A stretch of DNA of 36,072 bases, taken from Streptomyces sabulosicollis (GTDB lineage Bacteria; Actinomycetota; Actinomycetes; Streptomycetales; Streptomycetaceae). Where the stretch lies: assembly GCF_016103465.1 (NCBI RefSeq), contig NZ_JAEEAP010000043.1:1-36072 (forward strand). Reading direction: 5' to 3'. Below are positions 1 to 7,830 of this stretch, piece after piece (position 1 is the stretch's first letter; each line of letters begins with the position of its first letter). The notes under the pieces are model-generated. The model saw nothing but the letters and a program-made list of their open reading frames with translations, ran no database searches and was not told where the DNA came from. Position numbers and translations under genes: made by a program.

Positions 1-490
1 CCCCATCCCCCCGTAGCCATGCCGCTCCCCGTTCACTTCCGGCCAGCTGGTGTGTGTCCTGTGGTGCCGGGCGCAGTGTAGTGGCACATCAGGCCACAGA
101 GACCGCTGGTGGGCCATATCGGCTCCCGCCACCGCGCGCCACCACCCGGCGGCCCGGTCGAACCATGTCCGGGCGTTCCGTGCCCATCGGATTGACCTTC
201 CAGCCCTGGGCACCCGGGCCCGGGAGTCCGTGCGGTTCCGGCGTGGCGCCGCTGTTCAAGAGGCGTCCCGGGCGGAGCGGGCCGCCGGGCTTGTGAGCCG
301 CCGGGCTTGTGACCTGGCCCTCGCGCACCCTCTGAGTTGGCAGCCCGCGGGTCTTCCACCTGTACCGTTGCCAGGTAGTCGCGGGCTGCCTGACCAGAAC
401 GCGGCGTGGACAAGCCTCCGGGTGTGTGACGCGCTCGATCGGCGCTGTGCGGCCGATGAGCTTTCCCAAGGTCCCGGTCGGACGGTCGGA
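1..490. other. Gene-free left edge with a 16-bp tandem repeat
   Basis: No frame here has a convincing start, ribosome binding site or recognisable family; open frames on both strands look like GC-driven shadows. The only clear structure is a perfect tandem duplication of a 16-base unit (GCCGCCGGGCTTGTGA) at 281-296 and 297-312. The stretch lies downstream of the LmbE-family gene that ends at 491 on the minus strand. Confidence 0.5.
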
Positions 491-1324
491 TCAGCGCAGT
501 CCAGCGAAGAGATCATTCTCGGGTACGGCCGCGCCAGTGGCGTCCTTGACACGTACGAAGGTCTCCATGCCCATCAACTCGCCGAACCGCTCCTTGCCCA
601 TCTTGAGAAAGAAGATGTTCTCGCCCTGACTGGCATGCGCGGCCAGCGCATCGAACTTCTGACCGCTGAACGCGGTGGTGTCCACCCACGTGGTGATCTC
701 GTCGTCGGGGAGACCGATCTCGGCCATCGCGGCAGCCTCGGCGGGATCCGGCTCCGGCATGTCCTCATGAAACTCGCGCATGGTCTCCCCGAACCGCTGC
801 ATCATCGAGCGGGGCATCGTCGTCCAGTACACCTTCGGTGCCAGTGCGGTCATCTCCAACGCCGCCATCGTGATGCGGTGGGCCTGGATGTGGTCGGGGT
901 GGCCGTAGAAGCCGTTCTCGTCATAGGTGACGACCACATCGGGCCGGTAGTGCCGCATGAGTTCCGCGAGTCGGGCGGCGCCTTCCTCCACGGGGGTCTG
1001 CCAGAAGGATCCAGGAGCATCGTTGCTCGGCCAGCCCGTCATCCCGGAGTCGGCATAGTCCAGCATCACCAGATCGCTGACCTTCAGGACGTCACAGCTT
1101 GCCTGGAGTTCTTGACGGCGCATCAAGGCGACGGCCGCCGGATCGTGCCCGGGATCGCCTGGCTTGACACCCCCCGGTCCGTCACCGCAACCGCCGTCGG
1201 TACACGTCACGAGAACCGTGCGGATGCCTTCCGCCGCGTACCGCGCGAGGACCCCTCCGGTCCCGGTGGCCTCGTCGTCGGGGTGGGCATGCACTGCCAT
1301 GAGCGTCAAGGGCCGGTCAGTCAT
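491..1324 (-). CDS. PIG-L / LmbE-family deacetylase
   Basis: Predicted zinc-dependent N-deacetylase or amidase of 277 residues. The family signature AHPDDE is at residues 13-18 (metal ligands His14, Asp17) and the second metal-binding motif HPDH is at 142-145. In actinobacteria this family includes MshB (GlcNAc-inositol deacetylase of mycothiol synthesis) and Mca (mycothiol S-conjugate amidase); the length is close to both, but the exact substrate cannot be told from sequence alone. I chose the ATG at 1324 because GGAGGA lies 8 bases upstream and the family normally begins just before the AHPDDE strand. A longer frame upstream (to 1615) lacks family similarity. It stands alone, with more than 600 bases of gene-free DNA upstream. 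Confidence 0.85.
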   Translation of the reverse strand: MTDRPLTLMAVHAHPDDEATGTGGVLARYAAEGIRTVLVTCTDGGCGDGPGGVKPGDPGHDPAAVALMRRQELQASCDVLKVSDLVMLDYADSGMTGWPSNDAPGSFWQTPVEEGAARLAELMRHYRPDVVVTYDENGFYGHPDHIQAHRITMAALEMTALAPKVYWTTMPRSMMQRFGETMREFHEDMPEPDPAEAAAMAEIGLPDDEITTWVDTTAFSGQKFDALAAHASQGENIFFLKMGKERFGELMGMETFVRVKDATGAAVPENDLFAGLR

Positions 1325-1935
1325 GAAACAGTCCTCCAGCGGAAATGCGTCTTGGTCCGGGTGCGCGGCGGACATGCCACGATCCCCGGGGCCCGGATCC
1401 TGTCGGGGCGGATGACCTTGTTCACACCCGTGCGACGCCGGTCCCTCGGTCGATGCAACAGTGCTGGCCGGACCAGTTGTTCCCGGCGCGGCCGCTTGGC
1501 CTTCCCAGGCGTCGGCTTGAGAACTCGAACGCGGTACAGACGCAGCGTGCAGCGCCTTCCGGGATCCGGTCCGCCTTGGGCCAGCCAGGAACAGACCGTC
1601 GACCGTGACCGGCACCTAGCCAGGCCGCCATGCGGGGGCCGCACCGACCTGCCGTCGGCCGTAGGTGGGCACCTTGCCCTGCGCCGCGGTCCGGGCTCGG
1701 CGAGCGCGCCGGAGGTGGATCACGTTGTCGCGGTGCTCGCACTCGCCGCGGTGTCCGGGCGGATCCCGTCGTCGCACCGCATGTGCGAGCAGGCCGACGG
1801 CCGCACCAGGCCCTGCCGGAACGGAAGCGTGGCTGAGCGACTGGACGTCATCACCCAGGCCCCGGCGTGCGGCCGTGCTTGAGCGCCGTCGCGCTGGGGC
1901 CGTGTGGAAGGCCCCCGGAGTCTGCCGCGCGGCAC
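1325..1935. other. Gene-free stretch between LmbE and TetR genes
   Basis: About 610 bases with open frames on both strands but no start with a good ribosome binding site and no family I recognise. It holds the upstream region of the LmbE-type gene (minus) and the downstream region of the TetR-type gene (minus). It may contain decayed coding sequence, but I cannot name any. Confidence 0.4.
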
Positions 1936-2544
1936 CTATTCGTCCGGGTGCTCGGACTCGTCAGCCGCGCCGGGCAGTTGGGTCAGGTGCCGGTGCAGGA
2001 CGGCCCGGATGGTGTCCGGACTCAGGCGGTCGGGGTGGAGCGTCGCGCCAAGGGCGAGTCCGTCGAGTACTGCGGCGAGATGCTCCGCCGCCACCGGATC
2101 GTCCACGCCCAGACGGTGCAGCAGACGCCCGGCGACGTCCCGCAGCCCGTCGTGGAGTTCGGCGGCGATCTCGCCCAGGGCGGGGTCGGTGCGGGCAGCC
2201 GCGACGAAGTCCAGCCAGACCGCGGTCTCGTCGGCGCGCGCCGCGTCGAGTGGCAGGAACTGTCCCATCACCTCCTGCGCCACCAGGTGCGGGTCGTCCC
2301 CGGGGTGCCGCCGCTCCCGCTGGGCCGCCACTCGCAGATCCACCCGGCGCACCATCTCGCGGGCCGCGGCCATCAGGAGCTCGCGGTGGCTGGCGAAGTA
2401 GTGCCGTACGGACCCGACGGCGAGGCCGGCCTCGGCGGCGACGTTCCGGAGAGTGGCCTGCTGGATGCCGCCGCGGGCCACGACCCGGAAGACGGCGTCC
2501 ACGACGTCGCGGCGGCGCTGCTCAGGATCCACCATCTTCGGCAC
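1936..2544 (-). CDS. TetR-family transcriptional regulator
   Basis: A 202-residue regulator with a TetR N-terminal helix-turn-helix: the stretch around residues 25-50 reads ATLRNVAAEAGLAVGSVRHYF, ending in the family's typical xYYHF-like recognition-helix tail. The C-terminal ligand domain resembles the BetI-like TetR_C group. Such proteins repress neighbouring genes and release DNA on binding a small molecule. The gene diverges from the membrane protein gene at 2653, and two matching inverted repeats sit between them, so it very likely represses both itself and the 2653-4526 operon. The inducer is unknown; agmatine or a related amine is a guess from the coupled agmatine deiminase gene. Confidence 0.88.
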   Translation of the reverse strand: MPKMVDPEQRRRDVVDAVFRVVARGGIQQATLRNVAAEAGLAVGSVRHYFASHRELLMAAAREMVRRVDLRVAAQRERRHPGDDPHLVAQEVMGQFLPLDAARADETAVWLDFVAAARTDPALGEIAAELHDGLRDVAGRLLHRLGVDDPVAAEHLAAVLDGLALGATLHPDRLSPDTIRAVLHRHLTQLPGAADESEHPDE

Positions 2545-2554
2545 CCGGCTTTTA

Positions 2555-2596
2555 TAGCACGACCGTGCTACGGTTTTTTAGCACGGTCGTGCTAAA
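2555..2596. promoter_or_regulatory. Pair of TetR-type operators
   Basis: Two inverted repeats lie in the divergent intergenic region. The first has arms TAGCACG (2555-2561) and CGTGCTA (2564-2570) around AC. The second has arms TTTAGCACG (2577-2585) and CGTGCTAAA (2588-2596) around GT. The 16-base core of the second is the exact reverse complement of the first. Their centres are 24 bp apart, a little over two helical turns, so two dimers could bind on nearly the same face. They lie 10-50 bases upstream of the TetR start. Confidence 0.85.
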
Positions 2597-2652
2597 TAAA
2601 TGGGACCGCCGCCACAGCTCGCCGTCCCGGTGACCAGGACCAAGGAGAAGCC

Positions 2653-3384
2653 ATGGACCCGTCGGAGCCGACATCATCGCGTTCAGTACCGCAGTCGGCC
2701 CGGCCGCCGGCGCCCGCGCGCCCGCGCCGCCTCGGCCGCCTGGCCCGCTTGGCCCTCGACCTGGGCATCTCGCCCCTTGCGTACTACGGCTGCCTCCTCG
2801 CGGGTGTGGCCACGCTCCCCGCGCTCCTGACCGCGACCGCAGTGGCGGCCCTTTGGCTCGCCGCCACCGTCCTGCACGACCGGCGTGCCGACGGCCTGGC
2901 CCTTGCCATGCTCCTCATGTACGGATTGTCGGCCGCCTTCGCCGCCGTGACCTCCGAACCCCGGCCGCTGCTCCTGCGTGACCCGCTGGTCAGCGCCCTC
3001 GCCGGATTGGTGTTCCTCACAAGCTGCCTCACCGCCACGCCCGCCACCGCCTATCTGGCCGACAGGCTGCACGGTCAGCCGTTGCACGAGCCGATCCTGC
3101 TCCGCGCGCACCGCACCGAGACGCTGGTGTGCGGCGCCGGACTCATGGCAGAGGCCGTGGCGCGTGTGCTGCTCGTACTGACCCTGCCGGTGTCCACGGC
3201 CGCCTCGCTCACGCCACCGCTGGAATTCGCCGTCCTCATCCCGCTCGTCGTGTGGATGATCCGCCACCGCCAGAATGCGCGCACCCGTATCACCACTCAC
3301 GTGCCTTCGCGGACGCGGGACCCAGAGCCTGCGCCGCCGTCGGTCGCCTCCGTCCTCGAACACCATCGCGGGGGTGCACGATGA
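2653..3384 (+). CDS. Polytopic membrane protein, VC0807-like
   Basis: A 243-residue protein with a Pro/Arg-rich N-terminus (1-35) followed by about six hydrophobic segments (roughly 38-55, 57-73, 82-100, 107-128, 162-180, 188-204) and a charged C-terminal tail. The pattern resembles the VC0807 family of inner-membrane proteins of unknown function; I am not certain of that match. AAGGAG lies 7-8 bases upstream of the ATG. Its stop overlaps the next start (ATGA at 3381-3384), so it is translationally coupled to agmatine deiminase and shares the TetR-operator-controlled promoter. A transport role for a related amine is an inference from context only. Confidence 0.75.
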   Translation: MDPSEPTSSRSVPQSARPPAPARPRRLGRLARLALDLGISPLAYYGCLLAGVATLPALLTATAVAALWLAATVLHDRRADGLALAMLLMYGLSAAFAAVTSEPRPLLLRDPLVSALAGLVFLTSCLTATPATAYLADRLHGQPLHEPILLRAHRTETLVCGAGLMAEAVARVLLVLTLPVSTAASLTPPLEFAVLIPLVVWMIRHRQNARTRITTHVPSRTRDPEPAPPSVASVLEHHRGGAR

Positions 3385-4526
3385 GGACCGTGGACAGCAC
3401 GCCCGCCGCGGACGGCTTCCGCATGCCGGCGGAATGGGAGCCGCACGACGGATGCTGGATGACGTGGCCGCAGAACGGTTACGTCTGGCGCGACGGAGCC
3501 CGCCCCGCGCAGCGCGCCCTCGCCGCGCTCGCCAACGCCGTCGCGGACACGGGGGAGGCAGTCACCGTCACGGTCACCGGCGACCAGTACGCACACGCCC
3601 GCTCCCGCCTCGACTCCCGCGTCCGGGTGGTGGAGACGACCAGTTGGCTGGGCTGGGCCCGGGACATCGCCCCCACCTTCGTGGTCGACGGCACCGGGCG
3701 GCGCCGCGGCGTGGACTTCGCCTTCAACGGCTACGGCAACCGCTACCCGTACTGGGCCACCGACGACCAGTACGCCCAAAGGGTGCTCGACCTCACCGCC
3801 ACCGACCGCTACCGCGCCCCGCTCGTGCTGGAGGGCGGCTCCTTCCACGTCGACGGGCAGGGAACCGCCCTCGTCACGGCCGAGGCCCTGCTCGACCCCG
3901 CCCGCAACGACGCCCCCTCACGCACCGCCATGCATCACCTCATGGCCGCCTACCTCGGAGTGACCCGCACCGTGTGGATCGAGTGGGGCCTCGCTCACGA
4001 CGGCACGCGCGGCCACGTGGACAACATGGCGTGCTTCGCCGCCCCCGGGGTGGTCTGTCTGACCTGGACCGACGACACGAGCGACCCCCAGTACGAGCGC
4101 AGCGCACGCGCCCTGGAAGATCTGGGAAACGTCCAGGACGCCAGAGGCCGAACCCTCCGGGTGGAGAAACTGCCGCTGCCCGGCCCGCTGTACGCAACCG
4201 ACGTCGAGCTTCGAGGCATCGACCATCACGGCGTCCCGACCCCCGGCACCGTGCCACGCCCCCGGCTCGCCGCCTCCTACACCAACTTCTACACCACGCG
4301 AGACCACCTCTTCGTCCCCCTGCTCGACCCCGAACACGACGACGAAGCCCTCGCCCGCCTGGCCAGGATCCACCCGCACCACACGGTCGTCGGCCTCCCT
4401 ACCCGCGAACTCCTCCTCGGCGGCGGCAACATCCACTGCGCCACCCAGCAGATACCGAGCAGCGGTGCGGTCGCGACGGGTCCTCGTTCCCTGGCTCAAT
4501 CTTCGCGCTGCTCGGCATGCCCGTAG
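3381..4526 (+). CDS. aguA: Agmatine deiminase
   Basis: Hydrolyses agmatine to N-carbamoylputrescine and ammonia, a cytosolic step from arginine-derived agmatine to putrescine. The 381-residue product shows the pentein-fold signatures of the family: WP near 29-30, EGGSFHVDG at 151-159, GHVDN at 211-215 (catalytic His212) and GGGNIHCATQQ with catalytic Cys353. The start overlaps the upstream stop by ATGA, which argues against the longer open frame. The protein ends with about 24 residues after QQIP, rich in Ser and Arg, that are not typical of the family; the native end may have been replaced by a frameshift or rearrangement there. The active site is complete, so it is probably functional. Confidence 0.88.
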   Translation: MRTVDSTPAADGFRMPAEWEPHDGCWMTWPQNGYVWRDGARPAQRALAALANAVADTGEAVTVTVTGDQYAHARSRLDSRVRVVETTSWLGWARDIAPTFVVDGTGRRRGVDFAFNGYGNRYPYWATDDQYAQRVLDLTATDRYRAPLVLEGGSFHVDGQGTALVTAEALLDPARNDAPSRTAMHHLMAAYLGVTRTVWIEWGLAHDGTRGHVDNMACFAAPGVVCLTWTDDTSDPQYERSARALEDLGNVQDARGRTLRVEKLPLPGPLYATDVELRGIDHHGVPTPGTVPRPRLAASYTNFYTTRDHLFVPLLDPEHDDEALARLARIHPHHTVVGLPTRELLLGGGNIHCATQQIPSSGAVATGPRSLAQSSRCSACP

Positions 4527-5001
4527 GGAACACCGGTTCTGACCTCTGACAAGCGCGACCCCGTGGGGCGGGCAAGTTCACCGGCACTCCACGGCCGATC
4601 CGGCCAGGTGGGTGTCCGCGGCGACGTCGCGCCCGCCCAGCGGGCACCGCTTTCGCACCGCGCGGCCCTATGGATAAGGCCGTGCACATGCTGCGTGACA
4701 GTCAGCCACTCACACCTCACACCACATGCCCCGTGCGGAAGGGTCACCCTTCCTGTTCCACGCCAACTCGCCATCATCCGCTCGCCGAGGGCGATGCGGG
4801 GCGGCCTGCGGCTGACATCCAGGTGAACACGCGACCCGGACAAACCCCTCTCCTGCCACAGCCGCGTAACAGCGGCCGCACCAGGGACAACTCCCGCCCC
4901 ACCCCGCCGGTCGAACCCGGTGCGTCGCACACCTGCGCTGCGGCGGAACCGGTGCCGCCCGGCGCGACTCCTGCAGTCCCGACAGAAGTTGGAGTTGACC
5001 C
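4527..5001. other. Gene-free stretch with a small inverted repeat
   Basis: About 475 bases upstream of the secreted-protein gene. Overlapping open frames on both strands have no recognisable product. An inverted repeat GGAAGGG-TCA-CCCTTCC lies at 4737-4753 and could be an operator or a weak hairpin. The promoter of the gene at 5002 is presumably here, but I cannot place it with confidence. Confidence 0.4.
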
Positions 5002-5814
5002 GTGCCCAGGAAGTCTCTGCCGACGCGGCTTGCCGCCACCGCCGCGCTCCTGCTCGCCGCAGGCGCCCTGTCCACGCCCGCCGCCTCGGCGAAGCCCTCG
5101 GACGCCTCCCCCGGCGACGCCTACGTGCTGACCGTGAGCACCAACCCGACCAGCACCGACTTCGACAACCGCAACGTCGACGTCACCGGCACCGTCACCA
5201 AGGCCGACGGCACCCCGGCGCCCAACATCCCCGTCACCATCCAGGAAGTCGTCCTCTTCACCACCTGGAATCCGTGGGGCGACCCGATCGACCCCCACTA
5301 CTACGAGCCGCGCGACCTGGGCACGCCGGTCACCGACGCCAACGGGAAATTCACCATCCCCGACGTCGACATCGACCACGTGAGCGGCAGCAGCCTGCTC
5401 AATGTCCAGCACCGGGTGCAGATCACGGCCCTCTACGACGAGGACGGCGACCCCAACACCCCGCAGGACGGCTACTACGCGGACACCACCGTGGCTGCCA
5501 GCGCCAAGCCCAGCTCCGTCAGTTACCAGGTCAACAAGAAGAAGGTGAAGGCGGGCGACATCCTCACCGTGCAGGGCAAGGTCAGCCTCCCCGAAGGGGT
5601 CGAGCCCCAGGGCACCGAGGTCTTCCTTCAGACCTACTGGGAGAACGAGTACCGTGTGAAGACCACCGCCGAGGACGACGGCTTCTTCGTGCTGTCCGTG
5701 CGCGTCTCGCGTGAGGACGACACGTTCAAGCTGCGCACGGCTCCGACGGACCTTTATGTGGCGGGCGCGGACCAGCCGCTCCCGATCACCAACACCTCGC
5801 TCCCCCGCACGTAG
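5002..5814 (+). CDS. Secreted protein with Ig-like domains
   Basis: A 270-residue exported protein starting at GTG 5002, with TTGGAG about 8 bases upstream. The N-terminus is a Sec signal peptide (basic PRK...R, then a long Ala/Leu core) with likely cleavage after ASA at residue 30. Two similar regions follow (about 40-165 and 168-255), each carrying a pattern seen in bacterial Ig-like beta-sandwich repeats: V.GTV.KADGTPAPNIPV in the first and VQGKVSLPEGVEPQGTEVF in the second. There is no LPXTG or membrane anchor, so it should be released. Its partner or ligand is unknown. It is a single-gene unit followed by a hairpin terminator. Confidence 0.75.
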   Translation: MPRKSLPTRLAATAALLLAAGALSTPAASAKPSDASPGDAYVLTVSTNPTSTDFDNRNVDVTGTVTKADGTPAPNIPVTIQEVVLFTTWNPWGDPIDPHYYEPRDLGTPVTDANGKFTIPDVDIDHVSGSSLLNVQHRVQITALYDEDGDPNTPQDGYYADTTVAASAKPSSVSYQVNKKKVKAGDILTVQGKVSLPEGVEPQGTEVFLQTYWENEYRVKTTAEDDGFFVLSVRVSREDDTFKLRTAPTDLYVAGADQPLPITNTSLPRT

Positions 5815-5887
5815 CCTTCCGGACGACGGAGCTTCGGCCCCAAGAGGGCAGTAGCCCCGGGGGAAGGAACCCCTGGGTCCCAGCGAC

Positions 5888-5915
5888 GGTCACCCTCGCG
5901 CGAGCGGGGGTGACC
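5888..5915 (+). terminator. Rho-independent-type hairpin after secreted-protein gene
   Basis: Perfect 8-bp stem GGTCACCC (5888-5895) / GGGTGACC (5908-5915), followed by CTTGTGCTTTCT. It is 74 bases downstream of the stop at 5814. Confidence 0.65.
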
Positions 5916-6181
5916 CTTGTGCTTTCTCGCGGCCCGCGGGGCTGCGCGGTCAGGGCGACGGAGGCACCGCCGAGACCGCGGCGACGTACGGGAAGCCCGC
6001 CCCGCCGGGCTGCACACCCGGCAGCTGGTCGCCGCGACCCGACTGAACACGTGGCAGATCACCCGAGGAATCCGGCGCCCCTGTGGGAATCAATGACCCG
6101 AGACTTCAGTCGTTCACCTTCGTCTCAACATCCGCTCGGACACCAGGACCCACACCACATGCAGGGAAGAGGACGATCTCC

Positions 6182-7099
6182 ATGAAAGCCATTGTGGTAA
6201 CCGACCAGGCCGCGGGAACGGCCGGGATGACACCGACGGAGCGGCCCGAGCCGCCCGCAGCGATCAACGACGTCATCGTCCAGATTCATGCATCGGGCTT
6301 CGTCCCGACTGAGCTGGAGTGGCCATCGACCTGGACCGATCGCGCCGGCCGTGACAAGACACCGTCGATCCCCGGCCACGAGCTGGCCGGAGTGGTCACC
6401 GCCCTCGGCTACGGCACGACGGGGCTGTCGGTCGGGCAGCGGGTGTTCGGTCTCGCCGACTGGCACCGCGACGGCTCCCTGGCGGAGTACGTGGCGATCG
6501 AAGCACGCAACCTCGCGCCGCTGCCCGGCGACGTCGACTTCACAGTAGGCGCGTCCCTGCCAATCTCAGGTCTGACCGCGTGGCAGGGGCTGTTCCAGCA
6601 CGGCCGCCTTCAGGCCGGCCAGACCGTCCTCGCCCATGGCGCGGCCGGGGCAGTCGGGACGATGGTGACCCAGCTCGCACGTGAGGCCGGCGCTTACGTC
6701 ATCGGCACCGGACGCGCCGCCGACCGTGAGAAGGCGCTCGACTTCGGCGCGCAGGAGTTCGTCGATCTCGAGAACGACGCGCTGCAAGACGTCGGCGGCG
6801 TCGATCTGGTCTTCGATGTCATCGGTGGCGACGTTCAGAGGCGGTCCGCCGCCCTGATCAAGGCCGGAGGAACGCTGGTGTCCGTCGTCGGCCCGGCCGA
6901 GGCGCGGCCCGCTGACGGCCTGGCGGTGGACTTCGTTGTCGAGGCCGATCGTGCCGGACTGGGCGAGATCGTGCAGCGGGTCCGGGACGGACGGCTGCGG
7001 ACAAACATCGGTGACGTCGCGAGCTTCGATGATGCCGTTGGTGCCCTCAACCCGACCACGCGACGCAACGGGAAGACAATCATCCGCGTACGCCCGTAG
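6182..7099 (+). CDS. NADP-dependent zinc-less MDR oxidoreductase (quinone-reductase-like)
   Basis: A 305-residue medium-chain dehydrogenase/reductase. It has a GroES-like N-terminal half with PGHELAG (64-70) and a Rossmann half with GAAGAVG at 153-159. The structural zinc Cys cluster and catalytic Cys of alcohol dehydrogenases are absent, placing it with quinone-oxidoreductase/enoyl-reductase-like members that reduce alpha,beta-unsaturated carbonyls or quinones with NADPH. I start at ATG 6182 (MKAIVV, the usual family start) with GGAAGAGGA upstream; a longer frame from 6083 adds an unrelated leader. It is monocistronic; relics of other genes follow. Confidence 0.85.
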   Translation: MKAIVVTDQAAGTAGMTPTERPEPPAAINDVIVQIHASGFVPTELEWPSTWTDRAGRDKTPSIPGHELAGVVTALGYGTTGLSVGQRVFGLADWHRDGSLAEYVAIEARNLAPLPGDVDFTVGASLPISGLTAWQGLFQHGRLQAGQTVLAHGAAGAVGTMVTQLAREAGAYVIGTGRAADREKALDFGAQEFVDLENDALQDVGGVDLVFDVIGGDVQRRSAALIKAGGTLVSVVGPAEARPADGLAVDFVVEADRAGLGEIVQRVRDGRLRTNIGDVASFDDAVGALNPTTRRNGKTIIRVRP

Positions 7100-7126
7100 G
7101 GAGCGACGGCCACAGTCCGGCCGGCG

Positions 7127-7412
7127 GGCGAGGTGCGCGGCAAGGTCTTCATGCCCATGACCGACATGCCGGGGCGCCCCGTCGTGATCCTCAAAGCTCA
7201 TCCGGACGACGCCGCAGCCTGCGTAAGCGGTACGCAGACGTTACCCCGGCTATCACCTGAACAAGAGGCACTGGATCACGGTGGCAGCCGGGGGCACCAT
7301 CGACGAGAAGCTGGTGAAGGAGCTCGTGATCGACTCCTACCGTCTCGTGGTCGGCGGGCTTCCCCAGTCCGAGCAGCCCGCGGATCCGCGCGCCTACGGC
7401 CGCCGCGCCTGA
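7127..7412 (+). pseudogene. YjbR/MmcQ-family gene relic
   Basis: The C-terminal half of a YjbR (DUF419/MmcQ) protein can be read only by changing frame twice: RGKVFMPMTDMPG...LKAHPDD, then LRKRYADVTP, then GYHLNKRHWITV...LVKELVIDSYRLVVGGLP, ending at TGA 7410-7412. The N-terminal half is missing, cut close to the upstream oxidoreductase gene. Intact relatives are small DNA-binding-like cytosolic proteins of unknown role. It is a clear non-functional remnant. Confidence 0.7.
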
Positions 7413-7419
7413 CCTTCGT

Positions 7420-7515
7420 CATGCCATCAGCGGCGAGAAGCTCCAGGACAGAGCGCTCGACACCGCACTGGCGCCGCCCGGGGTCAGCCACGGGCGCCCG
7501 TGTGCTGAAGAGCGG
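7420..7515 (+). pseudogene. N-terminal scrap of a second YjbR-like gene
   Basis: The frame beginning at 7420 reads ISGEKLQDRALDTALAPPGV then SHGRP, which resembles the N-terminus of Streptomyces YjbR-type proteins (ISG..LQ.RA..TALALPGVSHGRP). It then loses similarity and no start codon is in frame. It lies immediately after the C-terminal YjbR relic, so the order of the two halves is reversed, or they come from two genes. Confidence 0.45.
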
Positions 7516-7644
7516 CGACCCGGCGATCAACGTGGAAATACCAGACCTTCCGGCCGGCGCATGTGCGAAGCGACCGCAACCGAGAAGACCGGCAGCCCAT
7601 ACGTACCATTTATATGGCTGGATAGTGGACGTATGCTCTCATAC

Positions 7645-7770
7645 CACACCAGTAGCAGCGGCAGCGGCCCCGGTGTCGTCGAAGCAGCCAGAACGGCCGA
7701 GGCGGCCGGATACAGCAGTTTGTGGACGTACGAACGGCTGCTCTTCCCGGCGCCCTATGCCCTGATGCAG
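7645..7770 (+). pseudogene. Luciferase-like monooxygenase N-terminal relic
   Basis: In the frame that continues into the phosphatase gene, residues reading VVEAARTAEAAGYSSLWTYE then RLLFP match the start of LLM-class F420-dependent oxidoreductases (AARAAEAAGYDSLWT.ERLL.P). Only about 40 codons are left and the rest of the enzyme is absent. The scrap abuts the upstream region of the phosphatase gene and shares its frame, which falsely lengthens that gene. Confidence 0.5.
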
Positions 7771-7830
7771 CTCGGTGTGCGTACCGAACGGCGACGCCTC
7801 ATTGCCGTGCGCGCCGAACCTGGGAGAGCG

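Noticed and set aside
50-1882. A 610-codon plus-strand open frame antisense to the LmbE-type gene
   Set aside because: No family similarity and Arg/His/Pro-rich composition typical of the complementary strand of a GC-rich gene; the LmbE motifs on the other strand are unambiguous.
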